Of a DNA stretch of 64,000 nt, positions 45,830 to 52,957 are shown one piece after another. Source of the stretch: Campylobacter concisus (GTDB lineage: Bacteria; Campylobacterota; Campylobacteria; Campylobacterales; Campylobacteraceae); the NCBI GenBank assembly GCA_002092835.1, contig LVWL01000019.1, forward strand, positions 1 to 64,000. The letters run 5' to 3'. Position 1 is the stretch's first letter. Every line of letters begins with the position of its first letter. Both the position numbers and the translations under genes were made by a program. The notes below the pieces were generated by a model, which had not been told where the DNA came from, made no database searches, and saw nothing but the letters and a program-made list of their open reading frames with translations.

Positions 45830-46015
45830 GTGTAGCTCCTTAAGAAATATTTATTTGTAGCTTAGTATTTTAGGGGCAGAGCTACACCACCCCCAACAGT
45901 TTTACAACGTATTAAGGTTGAAACAAACAAGCCCCAAAACATCTTCACTCTGTTGCGGGCGGTTTGTCAATTTATAAATAGTTTAAAGCCATATTAAGGG
46001 CAAAATTTACATACC

Positions 46016-46030
46016 TTCGATAGAATCGAA
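46016..46030. promoter_or_regulatory. Palindrome TTCGAT-AGA-ATCGAA
   Basis: Perfect 6-bp arms with a 3-base centre, adjacent to the TGAAA-type palindromes but different in sequence. It could be the site of another regulator, for example one of the other HTH paralogues. Confidence 0.45.
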
Positions 46031-46032
46031 AA

Positions 46033-46049
46033 TATGAAATCATTTCATA
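46033..46049. promoter_or_regulatory. Operator candidate 1, TGAAATCATTTCA
   Basis: A 17-bp perfect palindrome (TATGAAAT-C-ATTTCATA). It is the first of three sites fitting TGAAA-N3-TTTCA upstream of the HTH array. Confidence 0.6.
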
Positions 46050-46055
46050 CGAACA

Positions 46056-46070
46056 ATGAAATTATTTCAT
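46056..46070. promoter_or_regulatory. Operator candidate 2, TGAAATTATTTCA
   Basis: A 15-bp perfect palindrome with its centre 22 bp from site 1, about two helical turns. It overlaps a CATAAT -10-like box (46068-46073), so binding would block transcription of the HTH array. Confidence 0.6.
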
Positions 46071-46096
46071 AATGTAACTTAAATAAAAATTAAAAA

Positions 46097-46109
46097 TGAA
46101 AGAATTTCA
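46097..46109. promoter_or_regulatory. Operator candidate 3, TGAAAGAATTTCA
   Basis: A third TGAAA-N3-TTTCA site, 40 bp from site 2 and 6 bp before the first HTH start codon, where it could overlap the ribosome binding region. Confidence 0.5.
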
Positions 46110-46115
46110 AAGAAT

Positions 46116-46367
46116 ATGGAAAAAAAAGAAATCGCAAATTTACTTGAAATAGAGCTAAGAACTCTCTATAACTGGGAAAAATCAAGACCTAAACTATATA
46201 ATTTTATTATGGAAAATATTAACTCTACACAAGAAAATGCTTCAAAAATAGATGAATTAAAAAAATATTTTGAAAAATTATCAGACATAGAACAAGAATA
46301 TTTTTTATCTAGCCTAAAAGTAAAAGTATTAGAAAAAGAAATAAAACAAACAGAAACATACAAATGA
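46116..46367 (+). CDS. HTH protein 1 of a five-paralogue array
   Basis: 83 aa. An N-terminal helix-turn-helix (KKEIANLLEIELRTLYNWEK) is followed by a linker and a conserved helical tail (YFEKLSDIEQEYFLSSLKVKVLEKE) that probably dimerises. The TLYNW motif is shared with the next proteins. It is the gene nearest the palindromes, so it is the best candidate repressor. Its stop overlaps the next ATG (ATGA). Role as the phage repressor (RstR/CI-like) is inferred from divergent position. Confidence 0.75.
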   Translation: MEKKEIANLLEIELRTLYNWEKSRPKLYNFIMENINSTQENASKIDELKKYFEKLSDIEQEYFLSSLKVKVLEKEIKQTETYK

Positions 46368-46615
46368 CAAATGCAGAAATCGCAAAAAAGCTCAAAATAG
46401 CCGAAAAAACTATATACAACTGGCGTAAAAATAGAAAAGAACTTTTTGAAGTTATAGAAAATGGATTAAATTCAAAGAAAAACAAAGAAAGCTTATATGT
46501 AAATGATACATATAAAGAATTAATACAGCTCTTTGAAAAACTATCAGAACAAGAAATTCAATACTATATCCTAGATATAAAAACAAGAATTTTAAAAAAA
46601 GAAATAGATAAATGA
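46364..46615 (+). CDS. HTH protein 2 of the array
   Basis: 83 aa, the same architecture as its neighbours: HTH (NAEIAKKLKIAEKTIYNWRK), a longer linker (SKKNKESLYVNDTY) and the tail LFEKLSEQEIQYYILDIKTR. ATG overlaps the upstream stop and its own stop overlaps the next ATG. The recognition helix differs from HTH1, so it may read another site. Confidence 0.73.
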   Translation: MTNAEIAKKLKIAEKTIYNWRKNRKELFEVIENGLNSKKNKESLYVNDTYKELIQLFEKLSEQEIQYYILDIKTRILKKEIDK

Positions 46616-46848
46616 ATAAAAGAGAGGCAGCCAAATTTATCGAAAAAGATATAAGCACTATCTATAACTGGAAAAAAACTAACCCCAACCTATACAAAAT
46701 ACTAGAATTTTATTTTCAAAAAGAAAGTGAAACTAATCCAAAGCACAAAGAGCTAATAGAACTATTTGATAAGCTAAGTGAGATAGAACAAGAATTTTAT
46801 TTATCAGACATAAAAGCAAGAATACTTAAAAAAGAGATGGATAAATGA
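46612..46848 (+). CDS. HTH protein 3 of the array
   Basis: 78 aa: KREAAKFIEKDISTIYNWKK HTH, then LYKILEFYFQKESE and the tail LFDKLSEIEQEFYLSDIKAR. It is nearly identical to HTH5 in both protein and DNA, so one is a recent copy of the other. Differences concentrate in the first 30 residues around the putative recognition helix. Starts in ATGA overlap with HTH2. Confidence 0.74.
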   Translation: MNKREAAKFIEKDISTIYNWKKTNPNLYKILEFYFQKESETNPKHKELIELFDKLSEIEQEFYLSDIKARILKKEMDK

Positions 46849-46901
46849 AAAAATCTAATAAAATGCAAAATAATTTGTTAAAAAGTATAAAAAATGACTA
46901 G
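46845..46901 (+). CDS. 18-codon ORF linking HTH3 to HTH4
   Basis: ATG overlaps the HTH3 stop (ATGA) and TAG overlaps the HTH4 start region (ATGACTAG). The 18-aa product is Lys/Asn-rich. HTH4 lacks a visible ribosome site, so this mini-ORF may carry ribosomes across the gap by coupling. It may equally be a remnant of another HTH copy. Weakly supported. Confidence 0.35.
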   Translation: MKKSNKMQNNLLKSIKND

Positions 46902-47100
46902 ACAAGAGTTAGCAGAAAAATTAAATATTACAAGAAATACACTCACAAACTGGGAAAAAGAAAAGCCAGAATTAATCAGATTAATAAACCAAGGTCTAGC
47001 ACTAGACGATCAAATTTTGGAAACTCAAAAATTCTTAGAAAAATTAGAAAAAATAAAAGAAAAAGCAAAAAATGGAAAACTAAATATAAAAAATAAATAG
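46894..47100 (+). CDS. HTH protein 4 of the array (shorter, divergent)
   Basis: 68 aa. The HTH (RQELAEKLNITRNTLTNWEK) is clear, but TLTNW replaces TIYNW. The tail is a short basic coiled-coil-like segment (FLEKLEKIKEKAKNGKLN) without the LSDIKAR motif of the others. It may act as a monomer, pair with another paralogue or be functionally distinct. Confidence 0.7.
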   Translation: MTRQELAEKLNITRNTLTNWEKEKPELIRLINQGLALDDQILETQKFLEKLEKIKEKAKNGKLNIKNK

Positions 47101-47110
47101 AGATAGGTAA

Positions 47111-47344
47111 ATGAATAAAAGAGAAGCAGCTGAATTTATTGGAAAGGATATAAAAACTATATACAACTGGGAAAAAACTAACCCAAATCTATACAAAATA
47201 CTAGAATTTTATTTTCAAAAAGAAAGTGAAATTAATCCAACGCACAAAGAGCTAATAGAACTATTTGATAGGTTGAGTGAAATAGAGCAACAATTTTATT
47301 TATCAGACATAAAAGCAAGAATACTTAAAAAAGAGATAGGATAA
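47111..47344 (+). CDS. HTH protein 5 of the array
   Basis: 77 aa: KREAAEFIGKDIKTIYNWEK HTH and tail LFDRLSEIEQQFYLSDIKAR. Closest relative is HTH3 (46612), with long runs of identical DNA between them. Ends 13 bp before the convergent antidote-like gene. Confidence 0.74.
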   Translation: MNKREAAEFIGKDIKTIYNWEKTNPNLYKILEFYFQKESEINPTHKELIELFDRLSEIEQQFYLSDIKARILKKEIG

Positions 47345-47357
47345 CAGGGTGAAAATA

Positions 47358-47546
47358 CTAAACTTTATTATTGCTTTGCATTTTTTTAATAGCAGATCCA
47401 ATTGATTTTACTATATAGAATAATGCTCTTTTAAATTCTTTGATATCGCCATAAACCAAAACTTGATTTAAATATTCTTTTCTAAGTTTATCGGTTGTTA
47501 AATAGTCTTCTAGATTAAATTTTGTAAATTCTTCTTTCAAGATCAA
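47358..47546 (-). CDS. Antidote-like protein lacking its HTH domain
   Basis: 62 aa. Residues about 10-50 (FNLEDYLTTDKLRKEYLNQV...GDIKEFKRALFYIVKSIGS) resemble the N-terminal half of HigA-like 'probable addiction module antidote' proteins (F-x-[PA]-x-x-Y-L ... YLxxAxxxGD...). In that family a DNA-binding HTH follows (~95-100 aa total); here the protein stops after KKMQSNNKV. No HigB/RelE-like toxin is adjacent. TTG start overlaps the stop of the 26-aa gene. It may be a decayed antitoxin or a DNA-independent inhibitor. Confidence 0.5.
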   Translation of the reverse strand: MILKEEFTKFNLEDYLTTDKLRKEYLNQVLVYGDIKEFKRALFYIVKSIGSAIKKMQSNNKV

Positions 47547-47623
47547 ACCTTAGATATTTTTACACCAGCCCAAGTTACTAAAACAGCAAAAACAACTATT
47601 AAGAATAAACCAAATATTGACAT
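47543..47623 (-). CDS. 26-aa phage membrane peptide
   Basis: ATG 47623 overlaps the upstream stop (TAATG), and its TGA overlaps the next start. About 26 residues, one hydrophobic helix (FGLFLIVVFAVLVTWAGV) and a basic end (KISKV). The tight coupling on both sides supports it as a real gene. Function unknown; small membrane peptides of phages often act in exclusion or as toxins. Confidence 0.55.
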   Translation of the reverse strand: MSIFGLFLIVVFAVLVTWAGVKISKV

Positions 47624-47862
47624 TATAATAATCCTTTCATTTCTTTTAATACGTCTAAACATGCTTTTAAAAGATAACAAAATAAAATACTTACCAAAAA
47701 GATTGCAATGGTAGAGCAAAAATTTAAGATAAACCCATTTTTATCAAAATTAAGAAAGATAAAACCTATTAAACCAGCATCTAAAAGTAAAAGCGTGGTA
47801 AGAAAAGGCTTTAAGAAATCGAGTTTAATTTTTAAAAACTCCCATAAATTCTTATTTTCCAT
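47623..47862 (-). CDS. Two-span phage membrane protein (79 aa)
   Basis: 79 aa with two membrane helices (PFLTTLLLLDAGLIGFIFL and NFCSTIAIFLVSILFCYLL) and charged ends. First gene of a three-gene minus-strand cassette just inside attR, with its own -10 box (47885-47880) and AAAGGAT before the ATG. Transcription from this promoter would persist in the lysogen, so superinfection exclusion or another lysogenic trait is possible. No family recognised. Confidence 0.6.
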   Translation of the reverse strand: MENKNLWEFLKIKLDFLKPFLTTLLLLDAGLIGFIFLNFDKNGFILNFCSTIAIFLVSILFCYLLKACLDVLKEMKGLL

Positions 47863-47879
47863 AACTATCCTTTGCGAAC

Positions 47880-47885
47880 ATTATA
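47880..47885 (-). promoter_or_regulatory. -10 box TATAAT of the attR-side cassette
   Basis: Minus-strand TATAAT at 47885-47880 lies 18 bases before the ATG at 47862 and only 21 bp inside attR. After excision it would lie beside the joined attP site. Confidence 0.55.
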
Positions 47886-47905
47886 ACATAAAATAAGTCC
47901 TTAAC

Positions 47906-47957
47906 GCTCATAACCCGAAGGTCGGCGGTTCAAATCCGTCCTCCGCAACCAAATGCC
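47906..47957 (+). repeat. attR: 52-bp copy of the tRNA-fMet 3' part
   Basis: Identical to 37128-37179. It lacks the tRNA 5' half, so it is not a functional tRNA gene. It marks the right end of the prophage. Confidence 0.95.
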
Positions 47958-47979
47958 TCATATCTTTATCATTTAAAAA

Positions 47980-48470
47980 CTAAACGCCAACTCCTATACC
48001 GTCACGTATATCATCAACATTGAGATGAACGTAGTGTAAGCTACTTTTAATATCTGTATGACCCATAAAAGCCATCAGTTTATGTGCATTAAATCCCTTC
48101 AAACTCACTAACCTAGAAGCCACTGTATGGCGTAATACGTATAGTCCGTGAGTGTTGTTTTCTCCCTTATATCCTAGATGGTTTCTTACGGCCCACCACA
48201 TACGATTTGCTGTATCATGGTTTAGATGAGTTATAGGGCACTTGTTTAAGGGTAGGTCTTTGCAGTTACCATAAGCACCTTGAGATACCCAGCAGTAAGC
48301 CATACGAAGCACTTGGTCGTCTTTTGTTTCAGTAAAGAGTTTGCGAGCCTCTATTTTACTTACGCTCTTAGCTATCTCTAAGCGTTGTTTTATGGCTCTA
48401 AAAATTTCTCTGTAAAGTAGAATATTTAATATGTAAAAAGGAAGATTAGTAAAAAATAGGCATCATCTCT
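47980..48470 (-). pseudogene. C-terminal fragment of another tyrosine integrase
   Basis: An open frame without a proper start from about 48470 covers a tyrosine-recombinase core: LEIAKSVSKIEARKLF helix, GLYVLRHTVASRLVS with the HxxR-type RH pair, the FMGHTDIKSSLHYVHLN box with histidine and catalytic tyrosine. The first catalytic arginine and N-terminal domain are missing. It is a different lineage from the integrase at 37220. Its place right outside attR shows that tRNA-fMet has been hit by an earlier element. ATG 48312 exists internally, but the product would be inactive. Confidence 0.7.
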
Positions 48471-48590
48471 TTATAAATACAAAAAGTAAAATTTGTATTA
48501 ACTCTTGGCAAAATATTTCATAAATATATAAAGAAGATTTATCATCTAGTATTATTTTATGGATTATTAGTATAAATTTAAAAATGCAGG

Positions 48591-48606
48591 AGGGGCGAAT
48601 GCCCCT
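48591..48606 (-). terminator. Terminator hairpin of cytochrome c553 gene
   Basis: AGGGGC-GAAT-GCCCCT, 5 bases beyond the cytochrome stop on the minus strand, followed by CCTGCATTTTT. Probable rho-independent terminator. Confidence 0.7.
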
Positions 48607-48611
48607 AATTA

Positions 48612-48914
48612 TTATTTTAAAGTTTGGATGTATTCAGCTACTGCTTTTGCATCTTCGTCGCTCATTGGAGTAGCGATTGGTTTCATCATAGCGCCAAGAC
48701 CAAATTTATTTGCTCCTGTTTTATAACCCTTTAGTGCCTCTTCGATAGCTGCTGCATCAAGAGATGTTAAAGCTGGAACTTTATTATTAAACATTTTTTC
48801 AGCTTTTGCACCATGACAGGCGATGCATTTTTTGTAGATAGCAGCACCATCTGCAGCAAAGGCAGCAGTTGAAAGTAGAGCCGCAACGCTAGAAACAATT
48901 AGTAATTTTTTCAT
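48612..48914 (-). CDS. cyf: Cytochrome c553-type monohaem protein
   Basis: 100 aa. Signal peptide (about 1-20, ending AAFAADG), haem-binding CIACH (CxxCH), and the distal methionine probably in LGAMMKPIATPMSDED. A soluble periplasmic electron carrier of cytochrome c class I, as in C. jejuni cyf, which also sits divergent to gmhB. It likely carries electrons from the bc1 complex to the cbb3 oxidase or a peroxidase. Single gene with its own promoter and terminator. Confidence 0.9.
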   Translation of the reverse strand: MKKLLIVSSVAALLSTAAFAADGAAIYKKCIACHGAKAEKMFNNKVPALTSLDAAAIEEALKGYKTGANKFGLGAMMKPIATPMSDEDAKAVAEYIQTLK

Positions 48915-48942
48915 TTTTCATCCTTTGTAAAAAAGTTTGTGC

Positions 48943-48948
48943 ATTATA
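48943..48948 (-). promoter_or_regulatory. -10 box TATAAT of cyf
   Basis: Minus-strand TATAAT at 48948-48943, 28 bases before the cytochrome start, with AAAGGATG near the ATG. Confidence 0.5.
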
Positions 48949-48993
48949 GTACAAAAAGGTAAATTCGCAAGAAGCTAGTTAAAATATTTTGGC

Positions 48994-48999
48994 TATAAT
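48994..48999 (+). promoter_or_regulatory. -10 box of gmhB implying a leaderless mRNA
   Basis: TATAAT in GGCTATAATCACC ends only 6 bases before the gmhB ATG at 49006, so RNA should start at or within a base or two of the A of ATG. No ribosome binding site can fit. Confidence 0.6.
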
Positions 49000-49005
49000 C
49001 ACCAA

Positions 49006-49521
49006 ATGAATAAAAATGAGCCTATTAAAGCACTTTTTCTAGATAGAGACGGCGTAATAAACGAAGATGCTGGATATGTTTACGAGATAAAAGACTTTAA
49101 ATTTATCGATGGCATTTTTGATGCGTTAAGAGAATTTGCTGAGGCTGGCTACAAGCTCTTTGTCGTGACAAATCAATCAGGCATCGGCAGGGGCTACTAC
49201 ACGCAGGAGCAGTTTGACGCTCTAAACAAATTTATGCTAGAAAGCTTTAAAAAAGAGCAAATTTTTATCACCAAAGTCTATTTTTGTCCGCACGCTCCAG
49301 AGGCGGATTGCGCTTGCAGAAAACCAAATCCAAAAATGATACTTGATGCTTGCAAAGAGTTTAACATCGACCTTGAAAACTCGATCATGATAGGCGATAA
49401 GCCAAGCGACATCGAGGCTGGCAAAAGAGCAGGTGTGGGCAGAAATTTCTTGCTTGATGGCATAAATTTTAAAGATGTAAGAGATGTTTTAAATAAGCTA
49501 AAAAAGGAAAAATCACTATGA
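49006..49521 (+). CDS. gmhB: D-glycero-D-manno-heptose 1,7-bisphosphate 7-phosphatase
   Basis: A 171-aa HAD phosphatase. Motif [12 protein letters not shown], the [11 protein letters not shown] segment, a zinc-type cysteine cluster [14 protein letters not shown] (C-x-H-x5-C-x-C) and motif [12 protein letters not shown] are all diagnostic of GmhB. It removes the C7 phosphate in ADP-heptose synthesis for the LOS inner core. First gene of gmhB-hldD-hldE-gmhA, with 4-bp overlap to hldD. The promoter sits on the start codon, suggesting a leaderless mRNA. Confidence 0.93.
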   Translation: MNKNEPIKALFLDRDGVINEDAGYVYEIKDFKFIDGIFDALREFAEAGYKLFVVTNQSGIGRGYYTQEQFDALNKFMLESFKKEQIFITKVYFCPHAPEADCACRKPNPKMILDACKEFNIDLENSIMIGDKPSDIEAGKRAGVGRNFLLDGINFKDVRDVLNKLKKEKSL

Positions 49522-50507
49522 ATTTAAACGGAAAAAAAATAGTTATAACTGGCGGCGCTGGCTTTATCGGCTCAGCTTTGGCGCATTATTTTGATGAAAA
49601 CTTTAAAGACGCTCACGTGCTTGTAGTGGATAAATTTAGAAACGACGAGACATTTAGCAATGGCAACCTAAAAAGCTTTGGACATTTTAAAAATTTACTT
49701 GGCTTTAAGGGTGAAATTTACGCTGGTGGCATTAACGATCGCAGCACGCTTGAGAAGATAAAAAACTTTGCTCCAGACGTCATCTATCACGAGGCAGCGA
49801 TCTCAGATACGACCGTTAAAGAGCAAGACGAGCTAATAAAAACAAATGTAAATGCCTTTGTAAATTTACTTGACATCTGCGAGAGTTTGGGCGCAAAGAT
49901 GATCTACGCAAGCTCAGGGGCGACTTACGGTAACGCAAAGAGCCCACAAACAGTTGGCGAGTGCGAAGCGCCAAATAACGTATATGGCTTTAGCAAGCTA
50001 AGCATGGATAATATCAATAAAATTTATGCAAAGCGCGGCGTGAGCGTGGTTGGACTGAGGTATTTTAACGTCTTTGGCAAGGGCGAGTTTTTCAAAAATA
50101 AAACAGCCTCGATGGTGCTTCAGTTTGGCCTGCAAATTTTAGCTGGCAAGACGCCAAGACTCTTTGAAGGGAGCGACCAGATCAAAAGAGACTTCGTTTA
50201 CATAAAAGACATTATTGACGCAAACATAAAAGCACTTGACGCGCCAAGTGGTGTCTATAACGCAGCTACTGGCAAGGCTAGAAGCTTTCAAGATATCGCT
50301 GACATCTTGCAGCGTGAGATCGGCGTAAATTTAGGCAACGAATACATCAAAAACCCATTTATCGGCTCATATCAGTTTCACACAGAGGCCGATGTCGCCC
50401 CAGCTCGCGAGGCATTTGGTTTTAGCGCGACTTGGAGCCTAGAAGAGGCGATCAAAGACTACTTACCAGAGATAAAGAGAATTTATAAGGAAGAGCTAAA
50501 TGGCTAA
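49518..50507 (+). CDS. hldD: ADP-L-glycero-D-manno-heptose 6-epimerase
   Basis: A 329-aa SDR-type epimerase. N-terminal NADP-binding [13 protein letters not shown], a catalytic YGFSK (Y-x3-K) segment, and [11 protein letters not shown] typical of HldD. It converts ADP-D,D-heptose to the L,D form used for LOS core. Overlaps gmhB and hldE. Confidence 0.94.
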   Translation: MNLNGKKIVITGGAGFIGSALAHYFDENFKDAHVLVVDKFRNDETFSNGNLKSFGHFKNLLGFKGEIYAGGINDRSTLEKIKNFAPDVIYHEAAISDTTVKEQDELIKTNVNAFVNLLDICESLGAKMIYASSGATYGNAKSPQTVGECEAPNNVYGFSKLSMDNINKIYAKRGVSVVGLRYFNVFGKGEFFKNKTASMVLQFGLQILAGKTPRLFEGSDQIKRDFVYIKDIIDANIKALDAPSGVYNAATGKARSFQDIADILQREIGVNLGNEYIKNPFIGSYQFHTEADVAPAREAFGFSATWSLEEAIKDYLPEIKRIYKEELNG

Positions 50508-51918
50508 GAGAGTTAAAATTTTAGTCGTCGGCGATCTCATGCTGGATCACTATATTTGGGGTAGCTGCGACCGTATCTCGCCAGAAGCGCCAGTGCAGGT
50601 TGTTAAGATAAATAACGAAACCTACACGCTTGGTGGCGCTGGCAATGTAGTAAGAAATTTACTCTCGCTTGGCGCAAATGTGAGCGTGGCTAGCGTTTTA
50701 GGAGATGACGAGGCTGGCAAAAAGATAAAAGAAAAGCTTGCTGAGCTAAATGTAAAAGATGAGCTGATCCTCACCGAAAAAGGGCGTGAAAGCTCGATAA
50801 AAAGCCGCATCATGGCATCGCACCAGCAAGTTGTCAGGATCGATAAAGAGAGCGTTGTCAAGATAAATTTAGAAGATGAGCTCATCTTAAAAGTCAAAGA
50901 AAACCTTGTAAATTTCAAGGCTGTCTTACTAAGCGACTACGGCAAGGGCGTGCTTAGCAAAAAAGTCTGCCAAGAGATCATAAACGAGTGCGTGAGGCTA
51001 AATATCCCAGTACTTATTGATCCAAAAGGCAGCGACTACTCAAAATATAAAAACGCGACCCTTCTAACGCCAAATAAAAAAGAGGCGAGCGAGGCTACAA
51101 ATTTAAAGATAAAAGATAAAGCTGAGCTTGAAAAGGCGATAAAACAGCTAAAAGACGAGCTAAATTTGACCTATTCTATCATCACGATCTCAGAAGAGGG
51201 CATCGCGCTATATGATGATAGGCTGCACATCTTTGCCGCCAAAGCAAAAGAGGTCTTTGATGTCACAGGTGCCGGAGATACGGTGCTTGCCACACTTGGC
51301 TACATGCTAGCAAACGAGGCTGATATAAAAGAGGCAATAAAGATAGCAAACCTCGCTGCAGCCGTCGTCGTAGCTAAGATAGGCAGTGCAACGGCTAGCT
51401 TTAGCGAAATCGAGCAGCTGCTAAATAGCTCATTTGGGGCAAATTTCGAACACAAGCTTAAAAGTGTTGAGGAATTAGAAGAAATTTTGAGCCAAAAGGA
51501 TAAGAAAAAGGTTGTTTTCACAAATGGCTGCTTTGATATCTTGCACGCTGGACACGTAAAATACCTAGCGCGCGCAAGAGAGCTTGGCGATCTTTTGGTC
51601 GTTGGGCTAAACTCAGATGCTTCAGTTAAGAGGCTAAAAGGCGAGGCTAGGCCTATAAACTCGCAAGATGATAGAGCCTGCGTGCTAAGCGGGCTTGGAT
51701 TTATCGATTATGTCGTGATATTTGATGAGGATACGCCATTAAATTTGATAACAAAGATAAAGCCAGACGTGCTTGTAAAAGGGGCTGACTACAAGGGCAA
51801 AGAGGTAGTTGGCAGCGAGATCGTAAAAGAGGTCAGGCTGATCGACTTTGTCGAGGGCAAAAGCACAACAGGGATAATAAAAAGGATAAAAGATGCTAAA
51901 AACGATGATAAAAAATGA
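50500..51918 (+). CDS. hldE: Bifunctional heptose-7-phosphate kinase/heptose-1-phosphate adenylyltransferase
   Basis: A 472-aa fusion. The N-terminal ribokinase-like domain (about 1-310) has the [10 protein letters not shown] sugar motif and the [10 protein letters not shown] anion hole. The C-terminal nucleotidyltransferase domain (about 340-472) has [17 protein letters not shown] with the HxGH motif. Kinase and adenylylation steps flank the GmhB step. Overlaps hldD by 8 bp and gmhA by 26 bp. Confidence 0.95.
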   Translation: MAKRVKILVVGDLMLDHYIWGSCDRISPEAPVQVVKINNETYTLGGAGNVVRNLLSLGANVSVASVLGDDEAGKKIKEKLAELNVKDELILTEKGRESSIKSRIMASHQQVVRIDKESVVKINLEDELILKVKENLVNFKAVLLSDYGKGVLSKKVCQEIINECVRLNIPVLIDPKGSDYSKYKNATLLTPNKKEASEATNLKIKDKAELEKAIKQLKDELNLTYSIITISEEGIALYDDRLHIFAAKAKEVFDVTGAGDTVLATLGYMLANEADIKEAIKIANLAAAVVVAKIGSATASFSEIEQLLNSSFGANFEHKLKSVEELEEILSQKDKKKVVFTNGCFDILHAGHVKYLARARELGDLLVVGLNSDASVKRLKGEARPINSQDDRACVLSGLGFIDYVVIFDEDTPLNLITKIKPDVLVKGADYKGKEVVGSEIVKEVRLIDFVEGKSTTGIIKRIKDAKNDDKK

Positions 51919-52462
51919 GCTCGAGGCTCACCAAAAGACCTTTAGCGAGCATGTAAATTTGCTAGGTAGCTTGGAGTGTGCTTGCCAGATGGTGGCTGAT
52001 ACGCTAAAAAATGGCAAAAAGGTGCTGATATGTGGTAACGGTGGCTCTGCGGCGGATGCTCAACACTTTGCAGCCGAGCTAACTGGCAGATATAAAAGCG
52101 AGCGTCAAGCGCTCCCTGGCATCGCGCTAACTACCGACACTTCGGCACTTACTGCCATTGGCAACGACTACGGCTTTGACTATGTCTTTTCACGCCAGTT
52201 TGAGGCCTTAGCTCAGTCTGGCGACTTGCTCGTGGCAATCTCAACAAGCGGCAACAGCAAAAACGTTCTTGAAGCTATAAAAAGTGCCAAGAAAATGGGC
52301 GTATCAGTGCTTGGACTTAGCGGCAAAGGTGGCGGCGCGATGAATGAAGGATGTGATCTAAATTTAGTCGTTAGCTCAAGCGATACAGCAAGAATTCAAG
52401 AGTCGCACATATTTTTCATTCACACGATATGTCAAGCCGTAGATGAGGCTTTTAGGGGCTAA
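51893..52462 (+). CDS. gmhA: Sedoheptulose-7-phosphate isomerase
   Basis: A 189-aa SIS-domain isomerase, the first enzyme of heptose synthesis. [21 protein letters not shown] and [14 protein letters not shown] are the phosphosugar loops; a conserved [12 protein letters not shown] helix supplies active-site residues. ATG 51893 (AAGGATAAAAG upstream) lies inside hldE; ATG 51905 is an alternative. Ends the four-gene heptose operon, though the next gene follows after one base. Confidence 0.93.
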   Translation: MLKTMIKNELEAHQKTFSEHVNLLGSLECACQMVADTLKNGKKVLICGNGGSAADAQHFAAELTGRYKSERQALPGIALTTDTSALTAIGNDYGFDYVFSRQFEALAQSGDLLVAISTSGNSKNVLEAIKSAKKMGVSVLGLSGKGGGAMNEGCDLNLVVSSSDTARIQESHIFFIHTICQAVDEAFRG

Positions 52463-52463
52463 A

Positions 52464-52859
52464 ATGCAAGAAGCGATGGATAAATTTTTAAATGATCCAA
52501 GCCAGCAAAATGAGATAAATTTGATATCTGCTTTAAAAAAGGCTACTTTTTTCGCTCCGGTGCTTTTAAACCAAGCGCTTGTAAAACCTGATGGCGGCGT
52601 AGTTTATGAGGAGGAGGGCTCAAATATCAAATTTATCCTTCTTGAAGATGAGGGCGAGAAGCTTAGTTATTTTCCAGCATTTACTAGCAAAGAGGCGATG
52701 AAGCTTTGGCGAAACGATAGCGAGCAAGAGAGCATTGAGATAGGGCTAAAAGAGTATCTTGCGATGCTACGAGAGAGCAGTTACGCTGGAGTCGTGGTTG
52801 ATGCTTTTAGCTATGATTTTATTCTTAAAAAAGAGCAGATAGCAAGAATTTTAGACTAA
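52464..52859 (+). CDS. SseB-family protein
   Basis: 131 aa. ATG 52464 has AGGGG 5-9 bases upstream and follows the gmhA stop; an in-frame start at 52443 would overlap gmhA by 20 bases. The pattern of a helix, FFAPVLLNQ, a hydrophobic strand pair, YFPAFTSKEAMKLW and a final AGVVVDAFSYDFILKKEQI fits the SseB N-terminal domain. Function unknown; cytoplasmic. Family call from pattern. Confidence 0.65.
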   Translation: MQEAMDKFLNDPSQQNEINLISALKKATFFAPVLLNQALVKPDGGVVYEEEGSNIKFILLEDEGEKLSYFPAFTSKEAMKLWRNDSEQESIEIGLKEYLAMLRESSYAGVVVDAFSYDFILKKEQIARILD

Positions 52860-52925
52860 AATTTTCATCGCACTATTGCCAAAGTCGCTGATTTACTATT
52901 TAGCAAGTTTTTATCAATTATTGGC

Positions 52926-52931
52926 TAAAAT
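52926..52931 (+). promoter_or_regulatory. -10-like TAAAAT of gyrA
   Basis: TAAAAT in TGGCTAAAATCAGCC, 27 bases before the gyrA ATG, followed by AAGGAAAAAA as ribosome site. Confidence 0.4.
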
Positions 52932-52957
52932 CAGCCAAGCTAAATTTAAGGAAAAAA

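Larger units (their letters stand above)
45830..46115. promoter_or_regulatory. Divergent control region of the prophage
   Basis: A 286-bp gap between the leftward structural operon and the rightward HTH array, so both promoters must lie here. It holds a minus-strand TTGACA (45970-45965), an 7-bp inverted repeat (GTAGCTC 45832 / GAGCTAC 45879), G/C-rich islands (ACCACCCCC, TTGCGGGCGG) and four palindromes near the HTH side. No coding potential is seen. Confidence 0.6.

Noticed and set aside
46845-46901. 18-codon ORF as a sixth HTH protein
   Set aside because: Too short and without any HTH pattern; kept only as a possible translational linker.
47906-47957. Second tRNA-Met gene
   Set aside because: Only the 3' part from the anticodon loop is present; it is the attR repeat.
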